Of a stretch of DNA of 64,000 nt, positions 22,758 through 31,320 are shown piece by piece. Position 1 is the first letter of the stretch. Each line of letters begins with the position of its first letter. The notes beneath the pieces were generated by a model that saw only the letters and a list, made by a program, of their open reading frames with translations, was not told where the DNA came from and ran no database searches. Source of the DNA: Streptomyces asiaticus (GTDB lineage Bacteria; Actinomycetota; Actinomycetes; Streptomycetales; Streptomycetaceae); contig NZ_JAGSHX010000002.1 in the NCBI RefSeq assembly GCF_018138715.1, positions 146,382 to 210,381 of the forward strand, given 5' to 3'. The translations under genes and the position numbers were made by a program.

Positions 22758-23355
22758 TCAGCCGTTGACTTCCCGCGCCACGCGCTCAAGTCGGCTCCGG
22801 TAGTCTTCCCACCACGCCTGATCCTCTGGTGGCATGTTGTCCTTGCCTTGCAAATATCCGACGGATCCATCGATGAGCTCTCGCACGATGTCGGCGTGAC
22901 CAGCGTGCCGCTGAGTATCGGAGATCACGCGCACCAGGATGTGGTGCAGCGTCACCTCTCGACGTTCCTCCGGCCACCACGGGACGTGACCGATCGCGTC
23001 AAGCGTCAGCGTCGCGATCGTGCTGTTGGAGTGCTCCCACGCCTGGCGATACAGCCCAACGATGTGTTCCCGTGATTCGTCTGCAGTGGCCCACATGTCC
23101 GAGTTGGGCTCTGACTCCTCGGTATACCACCAGGATGGCGGCCCCGCGTCAAAGAACGGCCGCCCAAACGTGTCGCCGAAGTACCCCAGCTCCACGCTGG
23201 CGACATGCTTGACCAGCCCCAAACAGGTTCGTACCCGTGAGGGTCAGCGGACGTCGGATGTCGTGCTCCGAGAGACCATCGAGCTTCCACACCAGGGCGT
23301 CACGCGCCTCTTGCAAGTACCGGAGAAGATCCGCTTTCGGGTTCGGTTCGACCAT
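22758..23355 (-). pseudogene. DinB-family (DUF664) protein, frameshifted
   Basis: The N-terminal part (from ATG 23355: MVEPNPKADLLRYLQEARDA, LDGLSEHDIRRPLTLTGTNL) and the C-terminal part (GLVKHVASVELGYFGDTFGR, then SDTQRHAGHADIVRELIDG) belong to one DinB/mycothiol-transferase-like four-helix protein. The metal-type His residues (KHVASVE and QRHAGHAD) are visible. The frame breaks near 23220, where a TTTGGGG run has one base too many; removing it restores NLLGLVKH. Intact length would be ~198 residues. It points opposite to the plasmid operon and is likely acquired cargo. Confidence 0.8.
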
Positions 23356-23563
23356 GCCGAGCAGCCTCCCACCTGGCACTGACAGCCGACAGTGACATTA
23401 AAAGCCACTGACATTGATCTTGCCTGCCGACGCGAAACCACTCCCCAAGTCACCTCGAAACGACTCCCCGCGAAAGTGACACAGCCAGCGTCCGCTCTGC
23501 GGGGTGATGAGGCAGGCCAGAAAGGCTGAGAGCCCTCAACTGTCCTACCTCATAGGTAAGTTC

Positions 23564-24793
23564 ATGGCCATGACGACCGATGCGAAGGCGAGCGGCGAGG
23601 CCGGGCACGCCCGGTACACGTACCGTCTTCGGGTATCCGCTGGTGCGTCCGGGCTTCTCGAAGCGGAGTGGGCACGCTGCCGGTGGGTCTGGAACGAATG
23701 TGTCGCGAAGTCCAAGGCTGTGTATCTGCACAACAAGGTGACCGGCGAGAGGCTCACCTGCGGTCCAGCGCAGCTCGATAAGATGCTGACCGAAGCGCGC
23801 CAGATGACCCCGTGGCTGGCGGAGGGCTCCAGCGTCCCGCAGCAGCAGGTGATACGCGACTTCGCCAAGTCCCGAGCCAAAGCCTTGAAGGACATCAAGG
23901 ACCGGCTTCCCATACACCGCCGGACAGGGATGCCGCGCTGGAAGAAAAAGCGGGATGCCCGGCCGAGCCTGAACTACACCCGGCGTGGCTTCCGTCTGAA
24001 GGACGGCCGTCTGCACCTGGCGGGCGGCATTTCCTTGACGGTGGTGTGGTCTCGGGACCTCCCTGCCGACCCGTCCAGCGTGCGAGTGTACAAGGACACG
24101 CTCGGGCACTGGCACGCCTCGTTCGTCACTCTGGCACTGATAGAGCCGCTGCCCGCGACGGGGCGGGTGCTCGGGGTGGACTGGGGTGTGAAGGACACTG
24201 CGACCACTACATCCGACGCCCATGATCTTCCCCACGCCGAGCACGGTAGGAAGGCCGCACAGCGGCTTGCCAGCTACCAACGGAGGATGGCCCGACGCCG
24301 CCCGGCCAAGGGGCAGGCAGCCTCTCGTGGTTACCAGGAGGCGAAGCGGCAGACAGCGAAACTGCATGCCAAGACGGCCCGGCAGCGCCGAGATACTGCT
24401 CGCAAGTGGGCCAAGACGGTCGTCCGTGACCACGATGCCATCGCGGTGGAGGACTTCCGCCCGAAGTTCTTGGCGAAGACGTCGATGGCCCGCAAGTCCG
24501 CCGACGCAGCGATCGGCGTCACGAAGGCCGTACTGATCGAGATGGGTCGCAAGCACGGGCGCGATGTGCGCCTGGTACATCCCGCGCACACCACCATGGA
24601 CTGCGCATCGTGCGGAGCGAGAACCAAGCACGCACTACCTCTTTCCGAGAGAACGTATGCCTGCACCGCGTGTGGAGCCGTATCCCCCAGGGATAAGAAC
24701 TCTGCCCGCGTGATGCTGGTCCGGGCAGGTCTGAGCCCGGCAGGCGTCGAGGGTGTAAGACCCGCACGTCCGCTGGACGCGCAGGCAGCCTGA
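23564..24793 (+). CDS. tnpB: TnpB, RNA-guided nuclease of an IS200/IS605-type element
   Basis: 409 residues with full TnpB architecture: an N-terminal helical/wedge region (RCRWVWNECVAKSKAVYLHN), RuvC-I Asp in GVDWGVKDTATT, RuvC-II Glu in AVEDFRPKFL, a zinc finger (DCASCGARTK and CTACGAVSPR) and RuvC-III Asp in SPRDKNSARVML. TnpB is a nuclease guided by an omega RNA from the element right end. No TnpA transposase gene lies beside it, so it is an IS1341-like solo tnpB. ATG 23564 follows AGGTAAG; ATG 23570 is a close alternative. The coding frame is intact, in contrast with the genes around it. Confidence 0.92.
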   Translation: MAMTTDAKASGEAGHARYTYRLRVSAGASGLLEAEWARCRWVWNECVAKSKAVYLHNKVTGERLTCGPAQLDKMLTEARQMTPWLAEGSSVPQQQVIRDFAKSRAKALKDIKDRLPIHRRTGMPRWKKKRDARPSLNYTRRGFRLKDGRLHLAGGISLTVVWSRDLPADPSSVRVYKDTLGHWHASFVTLALIEPLPATGRVLGVDWGVKDTATTTSDAHDLPHAEHGRKAAQRLASYQRRMARRRPAKGQAASRGYQEAKRQTAKLHAKTARQRRDTARKWAKTVVRDHDAIAVEDFRPKFLAKTSMARKSADAAIGVTKAVLIEMGRKHGRDVRLVHPAHTTMDCASCGARTKHALPLSERTYACTACGAVSPRDKNSARVMLVRAGLSPAGVEGVRPARPLDAQAA

Positions 24794-24831
24794 GCCTGGA
24801 ATCCACCCCTTTCAGGGGACGGAGCAGTCAA
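24794..24831 (+). ncRNA. Candidate right end / omega-RNA 3' scaffold of the tnpB element
   Basis: Immediately after tnpB a short hairpin (CCCCT at 24806-24810 with AGGGG at 24814-24818) is followed by GACGGAGCAGTCAAC. Omega RNAs overlap the 3' end of tnpB and end at the right element boundary just before the guide, with such a small stem near the end. The exact boundary (about 24831) and the upstream start of the RNA cannot be fixed from sequence alone. The presumed guide is the sequence starting at the Lsr2-like gene. Confidence 0.45.
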
Positions 24832-24835
24832 CGAC

Positions 24836-25401
24836 ATGAAAGAGGCCCTCGAAGCCGAGGATCTCGAACTCATCCCCACCAGTGTCGGCCAGGCCGTCGC
24901 CGCTTCCGCAGTGATCGCCTGCCGCTCCCGCGATAAGGACGACCTTGTCGAGCTGCTGGGCGCGCTCGGACTGCCCTGCGGCGAGCTGTCCCGGCGGGCA
25001 CCGAAGGCATCGTGCCGCTGCTCGCCTCGGCGGAGAACCACTCCGCCGCCGACATCCGTAACCGGGCCGCCTGCGTCCGGAGCGACCTCACCGAGCTGAC
25101 CGAGCGCCACGCCACCGACGCCGCCCAGCGGGATGCGGAAGAACGGGTCGCCAAGGCCAAGGCCGAACTGGAAGCCGCGCAAGCGAAGCTGCGTGAGGTG
25201 AAGACCGGCGGCCGCGCCACCACATCCCTGTCCCCCACCCCCGCCTCGGCCTTGGGTCCCACGGGCAGGCGCAGCAAGGAGGAGCTGGCCGCGATCCGGA
25301 CGTGGGCGCGGGCCAACGGCTACCAGGTCGCAGACCGGGGCACCCCGGCCAAGGCCATCCTGGACGCCTACGACGCCGCCAACCTGACCGAGGCGAGCTG
25401 A
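24836..25401 (+). pseudogene. Lsr2-like nucleoid protein, one-base frameshift
   Basis: The first part from ATG 24836 gives a helical domain (LIPTSVGQAVAASAVIACRS, LVELLGALGLPCGELS). The second part, in another frame from about 25000, continues AGTEGIVPLLASAENHSAAD, a coiled-coil helix (RDAEERVAKAKAELEAAQAK) and a C-terminal Lsr2 DNA-binding domain (EELAAIRTWARANGYQVADR GTPAK). Lsr2 is the actinobacterial H-NS-like silencer with an RGR-type AT-hook; here the loop is DRGTPAK. One missing C in TCCCGG near 24992 accounts for the break. It stops at TGA overlapping the next ATG. Confidence 0.7.
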
Positions 25402-25865
25402 TGGACGCCACGCACCTTGCTGTCGACGGCTACCTCGACACCGTCCCCACGCCCGGCGACAGCCCGGGCACCGCCCGGTTTCAGCTGATCGTCTCCCCCA
25501 CCGACACTGTTGCGGACGACGTCGTCTGGGCCTGCGCCACCGGCGAGCCCCGCATCGCGCAGGTGCTGCTCACCGAGGTCCAGCCCGGTGACCTGCTGCG
25601 CGTCACGGGATTCCTCACCCAGCCCGACGACGCCGCCGCACCCGTCCATCTCAGCGTCGATGCCCTGGAGGTCCTGGCCGCCGCGCCGATGGGAGCCCTG
25701 CACGGCATGGTCCTCGACCGGTACGGCCCCTACCGCTGCGTATTCGACGCCGACACCACGACCGTGCCCGTCTTCACCGAGCATGGCGCCTGGGTCGGCG
25801 AGGCACCGAACCCGGTCCGCCACGCGCTCCGCGGATTCTTCGCACGACACCTGGCCGCCAGCTGA
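25401..25865 (+). CDS. Hypothetical beta-rich protein
   Basis: 154 residues; ATG 25401 overlaps the TGA of the Lsr2-like frame (TGATG). It is strand-rich with a possible OB-like core (ARFQLIVSPTDTVADDVVW, LLTEVQPGDLLRVTGFLTQP) and a C-terminal helix. The phrase GDLLRVTGFL resembles single-strand-DNA or RNA-binding folds, but I do not recognise a family. Coupling to the Lsr2-like gene suggests the two are expressed together. Confidence 0.6.
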   Translation: MDATHLAVDGYLDTVPTPGDSPGTARFQLIVSPTDTVADDVVWACATGEPRIAQVLLTEVQPGDLLRVTGFLTQPDDAAAPVHLSVDALEVLAAAPMGALHGMVLDRYGPYRCVFDADTTTVPVFTEHGAWVGEAPNPVRHALRGFFARHLAAS

Positions 25866-26189
25866 CCCGAAGAAGCGGGCCACAGCTCCGGAGGCGTCTC
25901 ATCCGTCCATCGGTCGCGGGCCCGCTCAGGCACTACGCCAGGCACCGATGGAAGACCGCCCAAGCGCGGGCCAGGCCCGAAACCAGGCACGAACAAGCGC
26001 CCAAGGCTCACAACCGGACCGGGGCCGCTCAAGCCATGCCTGTCAGGGACACAGCCCGGGGACCCTGGAATCCCCAACCTAGCCACCCGATCCGTTCCGC
26101 AGGCACAGACACACACGACTTCATGGAGGCCACGGCAGAAGTCACTCGACAGAGGTGCCCTCATTCTCATTGCCGATCACGACGCTGCG
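25866..26189. other. Gap without a convincing gene
   Basis: This 324-base stretch is GC-rich with no frame that combines a ribosome binding site and normal codon bias. I see no palindrome or repeat of note. It separates the plasmid-type gene at 25401 from the LysR remnant and asparaginase, so an insertion boundary probably lies here. Confidence 0.4.
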
Positions 26190-26440
26190 ACGATGTCCGC
26201 CTGGGACACGGCCCTGCTGCTCGCCGAACTCGGCCTGGGGCGGGCCGTCGCACCCGCCCTGCCGGGGCTGCCGGGACGGCGGGGCTGCCGGGGTCCGGGA
26301 ACGGCCGCCCTCTGCCTCCGGTGCCCGTCCCCGCGCCGCCGCCCCTGTCGTTCGGCTGGGCCGTACGCCGCTGGGACGCGCTCTCTCCGCCGCCGGGCCT
26401 TCGCCGGCACCCTCGCCCGCAGCTGCGCGAAGTTGTCCCC
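26190..26440 (+). pseudogene. Decayed LysR-type regulator, effector-domain remnant
   Basis: One frame reads MSAWDTALLLAELGLGRAVA, then the signal shifts to LPPVPVPAPPPLSFGWAVRR with WDALSPP, then shifts again to RAFAGTLARSC. In order these look like the last third of a LysR substrate-binding domain. At least two frameshifts separate the pieces and there is no N-terminal HTH. It ends against the asparaginase gene on the other strand. Confidence 0.4.
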
Positions 26441-27561
26441 TACCGCCGGGTGATGAACTGCGCGGTGCCCAGGGTGGCGAACCACTTCCGGATCTGGCTC
26501 TGGTCATCCGTCGCGGCGAGCGAGAGGAGGAGCAGCAGACGGGCCTTCTGCGCGGTCAGGTCCTCCGCTCCGATGACGCCGTCGGTGTGGTCGTCGTAGA
26601 CGGAGCCGTTGCCGGTGCGGGTCGTGGCGGCGAACAGCACACCGTTCTTGACGGCGTCCTCGCGCGCTTTGGACATGGCCGGGGAGATGCCGCCCGCGCC
26701 GGTTCCGGCGGTGACCACGCCGTCCGCGCCGGAGTCGGCGAACGCCTTGACGGCGTCACCGCTCGCGTCCTGGTAGCTGTAAGCGATCTCGATCTTCGGC
26801 AGCGCTTTCTTGGCGATCCGGTCGAGGTCGAACGGCGTCTTCCAGGTCTTCTTCCCGCACTTCTGGACCCGGGCGGGGGCCCGGTTCAGCCGGATGTTGT
26901 CCTGGTCGATGACGCCGAGCTCACCGCTGTCCCCGCTGGTGAAGGTGTCCATCCGCAGGGCGTTGGTCTTACGGACCTCGCGGGCGGCCTGGATCTGGTC
27001 GTTGAGCATCAGCACGGTGCCGTAGCAGGTCGTCTTTCGGCTGGCGGCCAGGTGGATGGCGTTGTAGAGGTTCGCGGGGGCGTCCGTGCCGATCACTGTC
27101 CACGGGCGCATGGCGCCGGTGAGGATCACGGGCTTGTCGCTGCGGACCGTCAGATCCAGCCAGTACGCGAACTCCTCCATCGTGTCGGTGCCGGTGGTGA
27201 CGACGGCCGCGTCGTTCTTCTCCAACTGGGCGTCGACCGTGGCTGTCAGCCGGCGGTAGTCGGCGATCGAGTAGCCGCTGGAGCCCTTGTTGCCGAACTG
27301 CTCCGTGGTGACGTCGGCGACGGAGTCCACCTCCGGCTTGAGGTCGCCGACGAGCTTCGCTATCGGCAGTTTGCCCGCCTCATAGTCCTGGAAGGACACC
27401 CGGCTCTTGCTGACACCGGCGATAGTGCCTCCCGTGCCGATGACGGCGACCTTCGGAAGGGCCTTCTTCTCCTGCTCCGCGCCGGCGACCGGCGCGGTCG
27501 TGCCGACGGCGGCGGTCAGGAGGGTGAGCAGCACGGTGGAACGGCGGGTGAGCGTGCGCAT
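26440..27561 (-). CDS. ansB: Secreted type II L-asparaginase
   Basis: 373 residues. A signal peptide (RRSTVLLTLLTAAVGTTAPV, cleavage after AGA) leads into the enzyme. Both threonine motifs are present: the N-terminal GTGGTIAG and the second VVTTGTDTMEEFAYWLDL; TGAMRPWTVIGTDAPANL carries further active-site residues. It hydrolyses asparagine to aspartate and ammonia outside the cell. ATG 27561 is preceded by GAGGAG (27573-27578 on the minus strand). It has no evident partner in the plasmid backbone and sits between pseudogenes, so it looks like chromosomal cargo brought in by recombination. Confidence 0.92.
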   Translation of the reverse strand: MRTLTRRSTVLLTLLTAAVGTTAPVAGAEQEKKALPKVAVIGTGGTIAGVSKSRVSFQDYEAGKLPIAKLVGDLKPEVDSVADVTTEQFGNKGSSGYSIADYRRLTATVDAQLEKNDAAVVTTGTDTMEEFAYWLDLTVRSDKPVILTGAMRPWTVIGTDAPANLYNAIHLAASRKTTCYGTVLMLNDQIQAAREVRKTNALRMDTFTSGDSGELGVIDQDNIRLNRAPARVQKCGKKTWKTPFDLDRIAKKALPKIEIAYSYQDASGDAVKAFADSGADGVVTAGTGAGGISPAMSKAREDAVKNGVLFAATTRTGNGSVYDDHTDGVIGAEDLTAQKARLLLLLSLAATDDQSQIRKWFATLGTAQFITRR

Positions 27562-27884
27562 GGGCGGCGTTCTTCTCCTCGGCGGGATGTGCACTGCCAC
27601 GACCTGGACGGATGCGGCGGAAAGAAACATTCCGCATGCATGTTTCTCGGGAATTCGGTGATCGTGAACAGATGATTGCGGCACGACTCGCACACCATGT
27701 CGAGTTCGAGTGTCTCCGGCTCCTGCGCGACCTACGGCATCGCGCTCGCCGAACTCCGCATGGACAACGCCTCCTGAGCTGACGGCCGCCCGCACCGCCC
27801 CGATCGCCACAGGTTGGGGCGGTGCGGAGGACTGGACAGACCCGCCCGGCCCCACCCCCACCCACGAGAGGAGGACCACGCCTC
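27562..27884. other. Upstream region of the asparaginase and of the next plasmid gene
   Basis: A divergent intergenic region of 323 bases. It must hold the asparaginase promoter. Short frames from ATG 27674 (35 codons) and ATG 27698 (26 codons) exist, but neither has a ribosome binding site. A GAGAGGAGG at 27867-27875 serves the gene at 27885. A plasmid/cargo junction is likely inside. Confidence 0.4.
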
Positions 27885-28460
27885 ATGACCGTTGTACAGC
27901 TCGCCTCCGCCCGCCGGGACCAGGACGACCGCCCGCACCACGTCGATGACACCGGCCTGGAGCCGATCGCCGCCCTGCACCAGCGGGTAAAGGCCTTTGA
28001 CCTGGCCCAGCGGGAGCGGGAGTGCGGTGAGGAGGCCGCCTTTCAGGCTGTGCTGACCGCCAACGCCGTGCTCACCGGCTCCTTCCCCGACACCCTCGAC
28101 ACCGTCGTGCAGTCCATGTCCTGGACCGGGCACCCGCCCTCCCCGGACATGCGGCTGATGGCCTCTGCGGTCACCTACCTCGGCTCCGCCGACGGGCAGC
28201 GCGGCTGGTGGCTCCACTACACCCGCCGCGAGGAGAGCATGGGCGAGGACGGCGACCTGGCCCACATCCTCACCCTCATTGCCCCCTGCTCCTGCGGCAC
28301 CTACCTCACCGTGGAACTGGCGGACGAGGACCACCTGATCGTCCTGCTGGACGAACTCCACACCCCGCCCGGCGCCCCGGTCGACTGCGACTACCGCTTG
28401 CGGATCCGCGCCGGCAGCTACGCCGACCCCACCCACACCAGCACCGAGCCGCCCTTCTGA
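27885..28460 (+). CDS. Hypothetical plasmid protein with a CSCG element
   Basis: 191 residues from ATG 27885 with GAGAGGAGG upstream. The N-terminal half is helical (IAALHQRVKAFDLAQRERE). The C-terminal half is strand-rich with a Cys pair in LIAPCSCGTYLTVELADEDH. No membrane segment. I do not recognise the family. It resumes the plus-strand plasmid gene set after the asparaginase block. Confidence 0.6.
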   Translation: MTVVQLASARRDQDDRPHHVDDTGLEPIAALHQRVKAFDLAQRERECGEEAAFQAVLTANAVLTGSFPDTLDTVVQSMSWTGHPPSPDMRLMASAVTYLGSADGQRGWWLHYTRREESMGEDGDLAHILTLIAPCSCGTYLTVELADEDHLIVLLDELHTPPGAPVDCDYRLRIRAGSYADPTHTSTEPPF

Positions 28461-28757
28461 GCTCGCCCATACAGCTATGCACAGGCGCCAGCGAGGCACT
28501 CCGATCCGCGGCTGGAGATTCTCCACCTGGCCGATGAGGCCGGTTCACGCCACAGCTACGTGAGCAAAGACGCCGCCAGCGCGGGCCCCGGCCAAGACGA
28601 CATCCCTGGCCTTCACCCGCACTTCGGTGCCAAGACCATCCCACCTGAATCCGCCCCGGGACGGCCGCCTACGGCCTGAGAAACCAGCCGGCCGCCCCCC
28701 GGCCACAGCCCCCCGGCCACACCCATCCCGCCCGCAGGCGAGAGGAGCACCCACATC
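28461..28757. other. Gap with a possible gene remnant
   Basis: One frame without a start reads LEILHLADEAGSRHSYVSKD and stops before 28680, which may be the tail of a degraded gene. No usable start or ribosome binding site precedes it. A GAGAGGAG near 28740 belongs to the next gene. Confidence 0.3.
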
Positions 28758-29046
28758 ATGCCGTCCAAGCGCACCACGCCCCACTCCCCCCACCCGCACA
28801 GCCCGCCAGGCCGCAGCCGCCGCGATGCGCGCCATCGGCCTCAACCGCCCCCGCCCCCTGCCCCACCGCGGCCCCAGCCTCCTGTGCTCGCGCTGCTCCA
28901 CCTGCTGGACCGGTGCGGAAGCCGACTGCTTCTCCTGCGGGCTGCCCGCCACCCAGGAATACAGCCACCCCCACGCCGCCCTCCAGGCGCTGCTGATCAC
29001 CGCCGGCCGCACTCCCGCCCTCAAGCCGGAGCAGGAGACACGGTGA
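28758..29046 (+). pseudogene. Zinc-ribbon protein, one-base insertion near the start
   Basis: ATG 28758 with GAGAGGAG upstream begins MPSKRTTP and then loses frame in a C-rich run (CCCCACTCCCCCC). Removing one C at 28779-28782 joins it to RTARQAAAAAMRAIGLNRPR, then LLCSRCSTCWTGAEADCFSC and a helical end. The cysteines (CSRC, C, CFSC) form a zinc-ribbon pattern. Intact length would be ~95 residues. Its TGA overlaps the next gene GTG (29043). The damage sits in a homopolymer. Confidence 0.6.
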
Positions 29047-29675
29047 CCGCCACTCTCGCTGCCGCATACGACGCGGCCCTGTACCCCCGGGCTCGTCACG
29101 AAGCCGAGCCCACCGGCGCACTCTTCACCGCACCCCAGCGGCCACGGACGGCGCCACCCACGCCTGAGCAGCAGCGCCTCAACCTTGAGCTGTTGCAGCA
29201 GGGCATCAGCTCCCGCCACCATGCCGCCCCCGAGGACCCTGAGCCCACCGCGATCCGCGCGCTGACCATCCAGCCGCCCTGGTCGGACCTGATCGCCCTC
29301 CAGGACGGCCTCGCAAAACGCATCGAGAACCGCGTATAGACCAGGACCTGGCGAGGAACCCTGCTCATCCACGGCGGCCTCACCGTCGACCAGATGGCGC
29401 TCGCGCTGCCCGCCGTACGGGCCGCGCTGCCTGACGACTACCAGCCGGTGAAGGGATTCGTCATCGCGATCGCCGACCCCACTGGCATCCCCTCCGACGA
29501 CGGCGAGTGCACCCCCTGGTCGGAGCCAGGCTGCTTCCACTGGGAGCTCACCAACGTTCAGCGCCTCCACCCGGTCAAGGCCCGCGGGATGCAGGGCCTG
29601 TGGGCCCCCAAGCGGCCACTGCTCGACCAGATCGCCACCGCCAACCCGGCCCTCGCAACTCGGCTCGCCGCCTAG
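29043..29675 (+). pseudogene. Second ASCH-domain gene, interrupted by an amber codon
   Basis: GTG 29043 overlaps the preceding stop (GTGA). A ~75-residue N-terminal extension leads to the ASCH start IRALTIQPPWSDLIALQDGL and AKRIENRV, then TAG at 29337-29339. The same frame continues TRTWRGTLLIHGGLTVDQMA, KGFVIAIADPTGIPS and HWELTNVQRLHPVKARGMQG to a stop at 29673-29675. The family has Trp at the stop position (IENRxW), so TGG to TAG explains it. If the host read through, a 210-residue protein would result. It is distinct in sequence from the ASCH gene at 21862. Confidence 0.75.
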
Positions 29676-29775
29676 GCCCCGCCACACTCCACACCCGCCC
29701 AGAGCGCACAAAGGCGCCAGCTCCCTTCCAGGCCTGACTCTCCCGACCGCTGACACCACAGACAGGAACCCGTTC

Positions 29776-29981
29776 GTGAAGCTCATCGTGGAACACGCCG
29801 CCCTCGCCGCCGCCGCGTCCACGCCGACCTCGGATGTCTCGAAGTCCGTGACCTGGCCTGCACCTGCCCACTGCCTGGCGACGGTGAGCCCGACCACTGC
29901 CACGCAACCGTGCTCCTGGAACTGGACAACCCCCGAGAGGGCCCGCAAGTGACCGGCCCCGTGCAGGTGCCGACACCGTAA
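29776..29981 (+). pseudogene. Small Cys/His protein, one-base frameshift
   Basis: GTG 29776 begins VKLIVEHAALAA. The coding signal then continues in another frame as RRVHADLGCLEVRDLACTCP, GEPDHCHATVLLELDNPREG and ends at TAA 29979-29981. One missing C in the GCCGCCGCC run near 29815 accounts for the shift. Cys and His spacing suggests metal binding. Family unknown. Confidence 0.5.
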
Positions 29982-30019
29982 CGTCGTGGCGAGTCGAGTT
30001 GGAACGAACGACATTCTCT

Positions 30020-30038
30020 GATTCACATTCTGTGAATC
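30020..30038. promoter_or_regulatory. Operator-like palindrome GATTCACA-TTC-TGTGAATC
   Basis: Perfect 8-bp arms around a 3-base centre, 25 bases upstream of the start of the gene at 30063. The surrounding ~40 bases are unusually AT-rich for this molecule, consistent with a promoter overlapped by an operator. Confidence 0.6.
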
Positions 30039-30062
30039 GCTTTCGGCGGGCAGACTCGGAGC

Positions 30063-30872
30063 ATGGCAGGACGAACCTCCCGACCGTCAGTCCCGGCGAC
30101 GAAACCACTGGTCAAGCCGCGCGTTCGGATCGGCAACCTTGACGCCGCTGCTCTAGTCGGACAACTGCGCCAGCTGCATGAGGACGCCGAGGACGAAGCG
30201 GTGGACCGGATGCCGGCAGACGAGGAGCTGTACCAGGCCCTCCTCCATCTCGAAGCCCACGCTGGCGCCTTGAAACACGAGTGCGCGCGACGCGAGGCAG
30301 CTGTCGCGCGCGTGAAGTTGTGGGAGTACCTCCGCGAGCAGGCGGACATCCATCAATCGAAGGCAGTCGAGGACGCCAGGGAAGCGAACGTCGAATGGAC
30401 CGGCCTTGTGTCGGGGCTCGCCGTGAAGACCGCTAGCGCGGCATACAACAAGGCGACCCGGCTCCGAGCCGCAGTGCTGACCGAGGGCTCACACGGCAGC
30501 GACAGCCCGGTGCGTCGCACACCAGAGGCAGTGCTCGACGCCGAACGGCGCGCGAGTCTCCGGGCAGCCGAGGAACGTCGTGCTGAGCAAGAGGCTGCGC
30601 GACGGCACGGGCTGCTCGCTCCGGTTGCGCAGCGGCTGATCGAGCACCGAACAGGCCTGGACGACGGCGGGGACGTCTCTGACTGGCTCGACGAGATCGC
30701 CATGGTCCTCCGAGACTGCCGCACACCAACCCAGATCGTCAGCCTACAGACCTACGTTGAAGCCGCAGTCCGAGCACTCAGGAAGATCGAACGGACGAAC
30801 GCGCGCCCCGCGGCCTCGACCCTCGATGCCCGGCTTGCGTATGAGGCCGCGGCTGAACTCGTCGACAGATGA
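30063..30872 (+). CDS. Hypothetical helical protein
   Basis: 269 residues, almost entirely helical and charged (LRQLHEDAEDEAVDRMPADE, AERRASLRAAEERRAEQEAA), with basic ends. No membrane span. It has its own promoter/operator region (palindrome at 30020-30038). A regulatory or DNA-associated structural role is possible but unsupported by a known domain. The frame is intact although most neighbours are damaged. Confidence 0.65.
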   Translation: MAGRTSRPSVPATKPLVKPRVRIGNLDAAALVGQLRQLHEDAEDEAVDRMPADEELYQALLHLEAHAGALKHECARREAAVARVKLWEYLREQADIHQSKAVEDAREANVEWTGLVSGLAVKTASAAYNKATRLRAAVLTEGSHGSDSPVRRTPEAVLDAERRASLRAAEERRAEQEAARRHGLLAPVAQRLIEHRTGLDDGGDVSDWLDEIAMVLRDCRTPTQIVSLQTYVEAAVRALRKIERTNARPAASTLDARLAYEAAAELVDR

Positions 30873-30972
30873 CCGAGTACCTGGGCGCCTCGGGCAGCGT
30901 GCTGCTCGGCGTTCCCACATGATCAACCAGCGCTCCGTCTCATCCCTCCCACACGGCGCTGAACCAACCGCA

Positions 30973-30989
30973 GTATTCCGACGGAATAC
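30973..30989. promoter_or_regulatory. 17-bp palindrome GTATTCCG-A-CGGAATAC
   Basis: Perfect 8-bp arms around one base, in the non-coding stretch between the gene at 30063 and the DUF1643-like fragment. Looks like a dimeric regulator site; it lies ~105 bases upstream of 31094. Confidence 0.5.
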
Positions 30990-31093
30990 CCGAACGGGCT
31001 GCTGCGCCGCTGCGCGGCCCGCGACATCGATCCCCCGTCAAGCGGCGCAAGCCACAACAAGTCCGTGACACTTACTGCACGAAACGGAAAACC

Positions 31094-31270
31094 ATGGCAC
31101 CCATCAAACTCACCGCGGGCCCCGACATACGTCGCGCCGCTGTCTTCTCTGACTGCGGCCAGTACCGCTACCTGCTCGTCCGGCAGTGGCTGAGCGGTGG
31201 CCCCACCCCCGGCCCGGCCGGAAGCACCCCCTCATGCCTGCGGGGCGACCGTCGACACCGACCCCGGCCG
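31094..31270 (+). pseudogene. N-terminal fragment resembling DUF1643
   Basis: From ATG 31094 the product reads IRRAAVFSDCGQYRYLLVRQ with W, close to the DUF1643 opening, in which a Tyr/Arg-rich strand pair precedes the conserved core. After ~35 residues the sequence becomes low-complexity Pro/Gly/Arg and no family core follows. Likely truncated by the rearrangements in this stretch. Confidence 0.35.
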
Positions 31271-31320
31271 CCCTGCAGCACTACCTCCCCGCACAAGGAA
31301 GAGCCCACGGCCCATGACCG

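Noticed and set aside
23433..23469. 14-bp direct repeat CGAAAC(C/G)ACTCCCC upstream of tnpB
   Set aside because: Short and with a mismatch. It may lie near the element left end, but I could not show that it is an end sequence.
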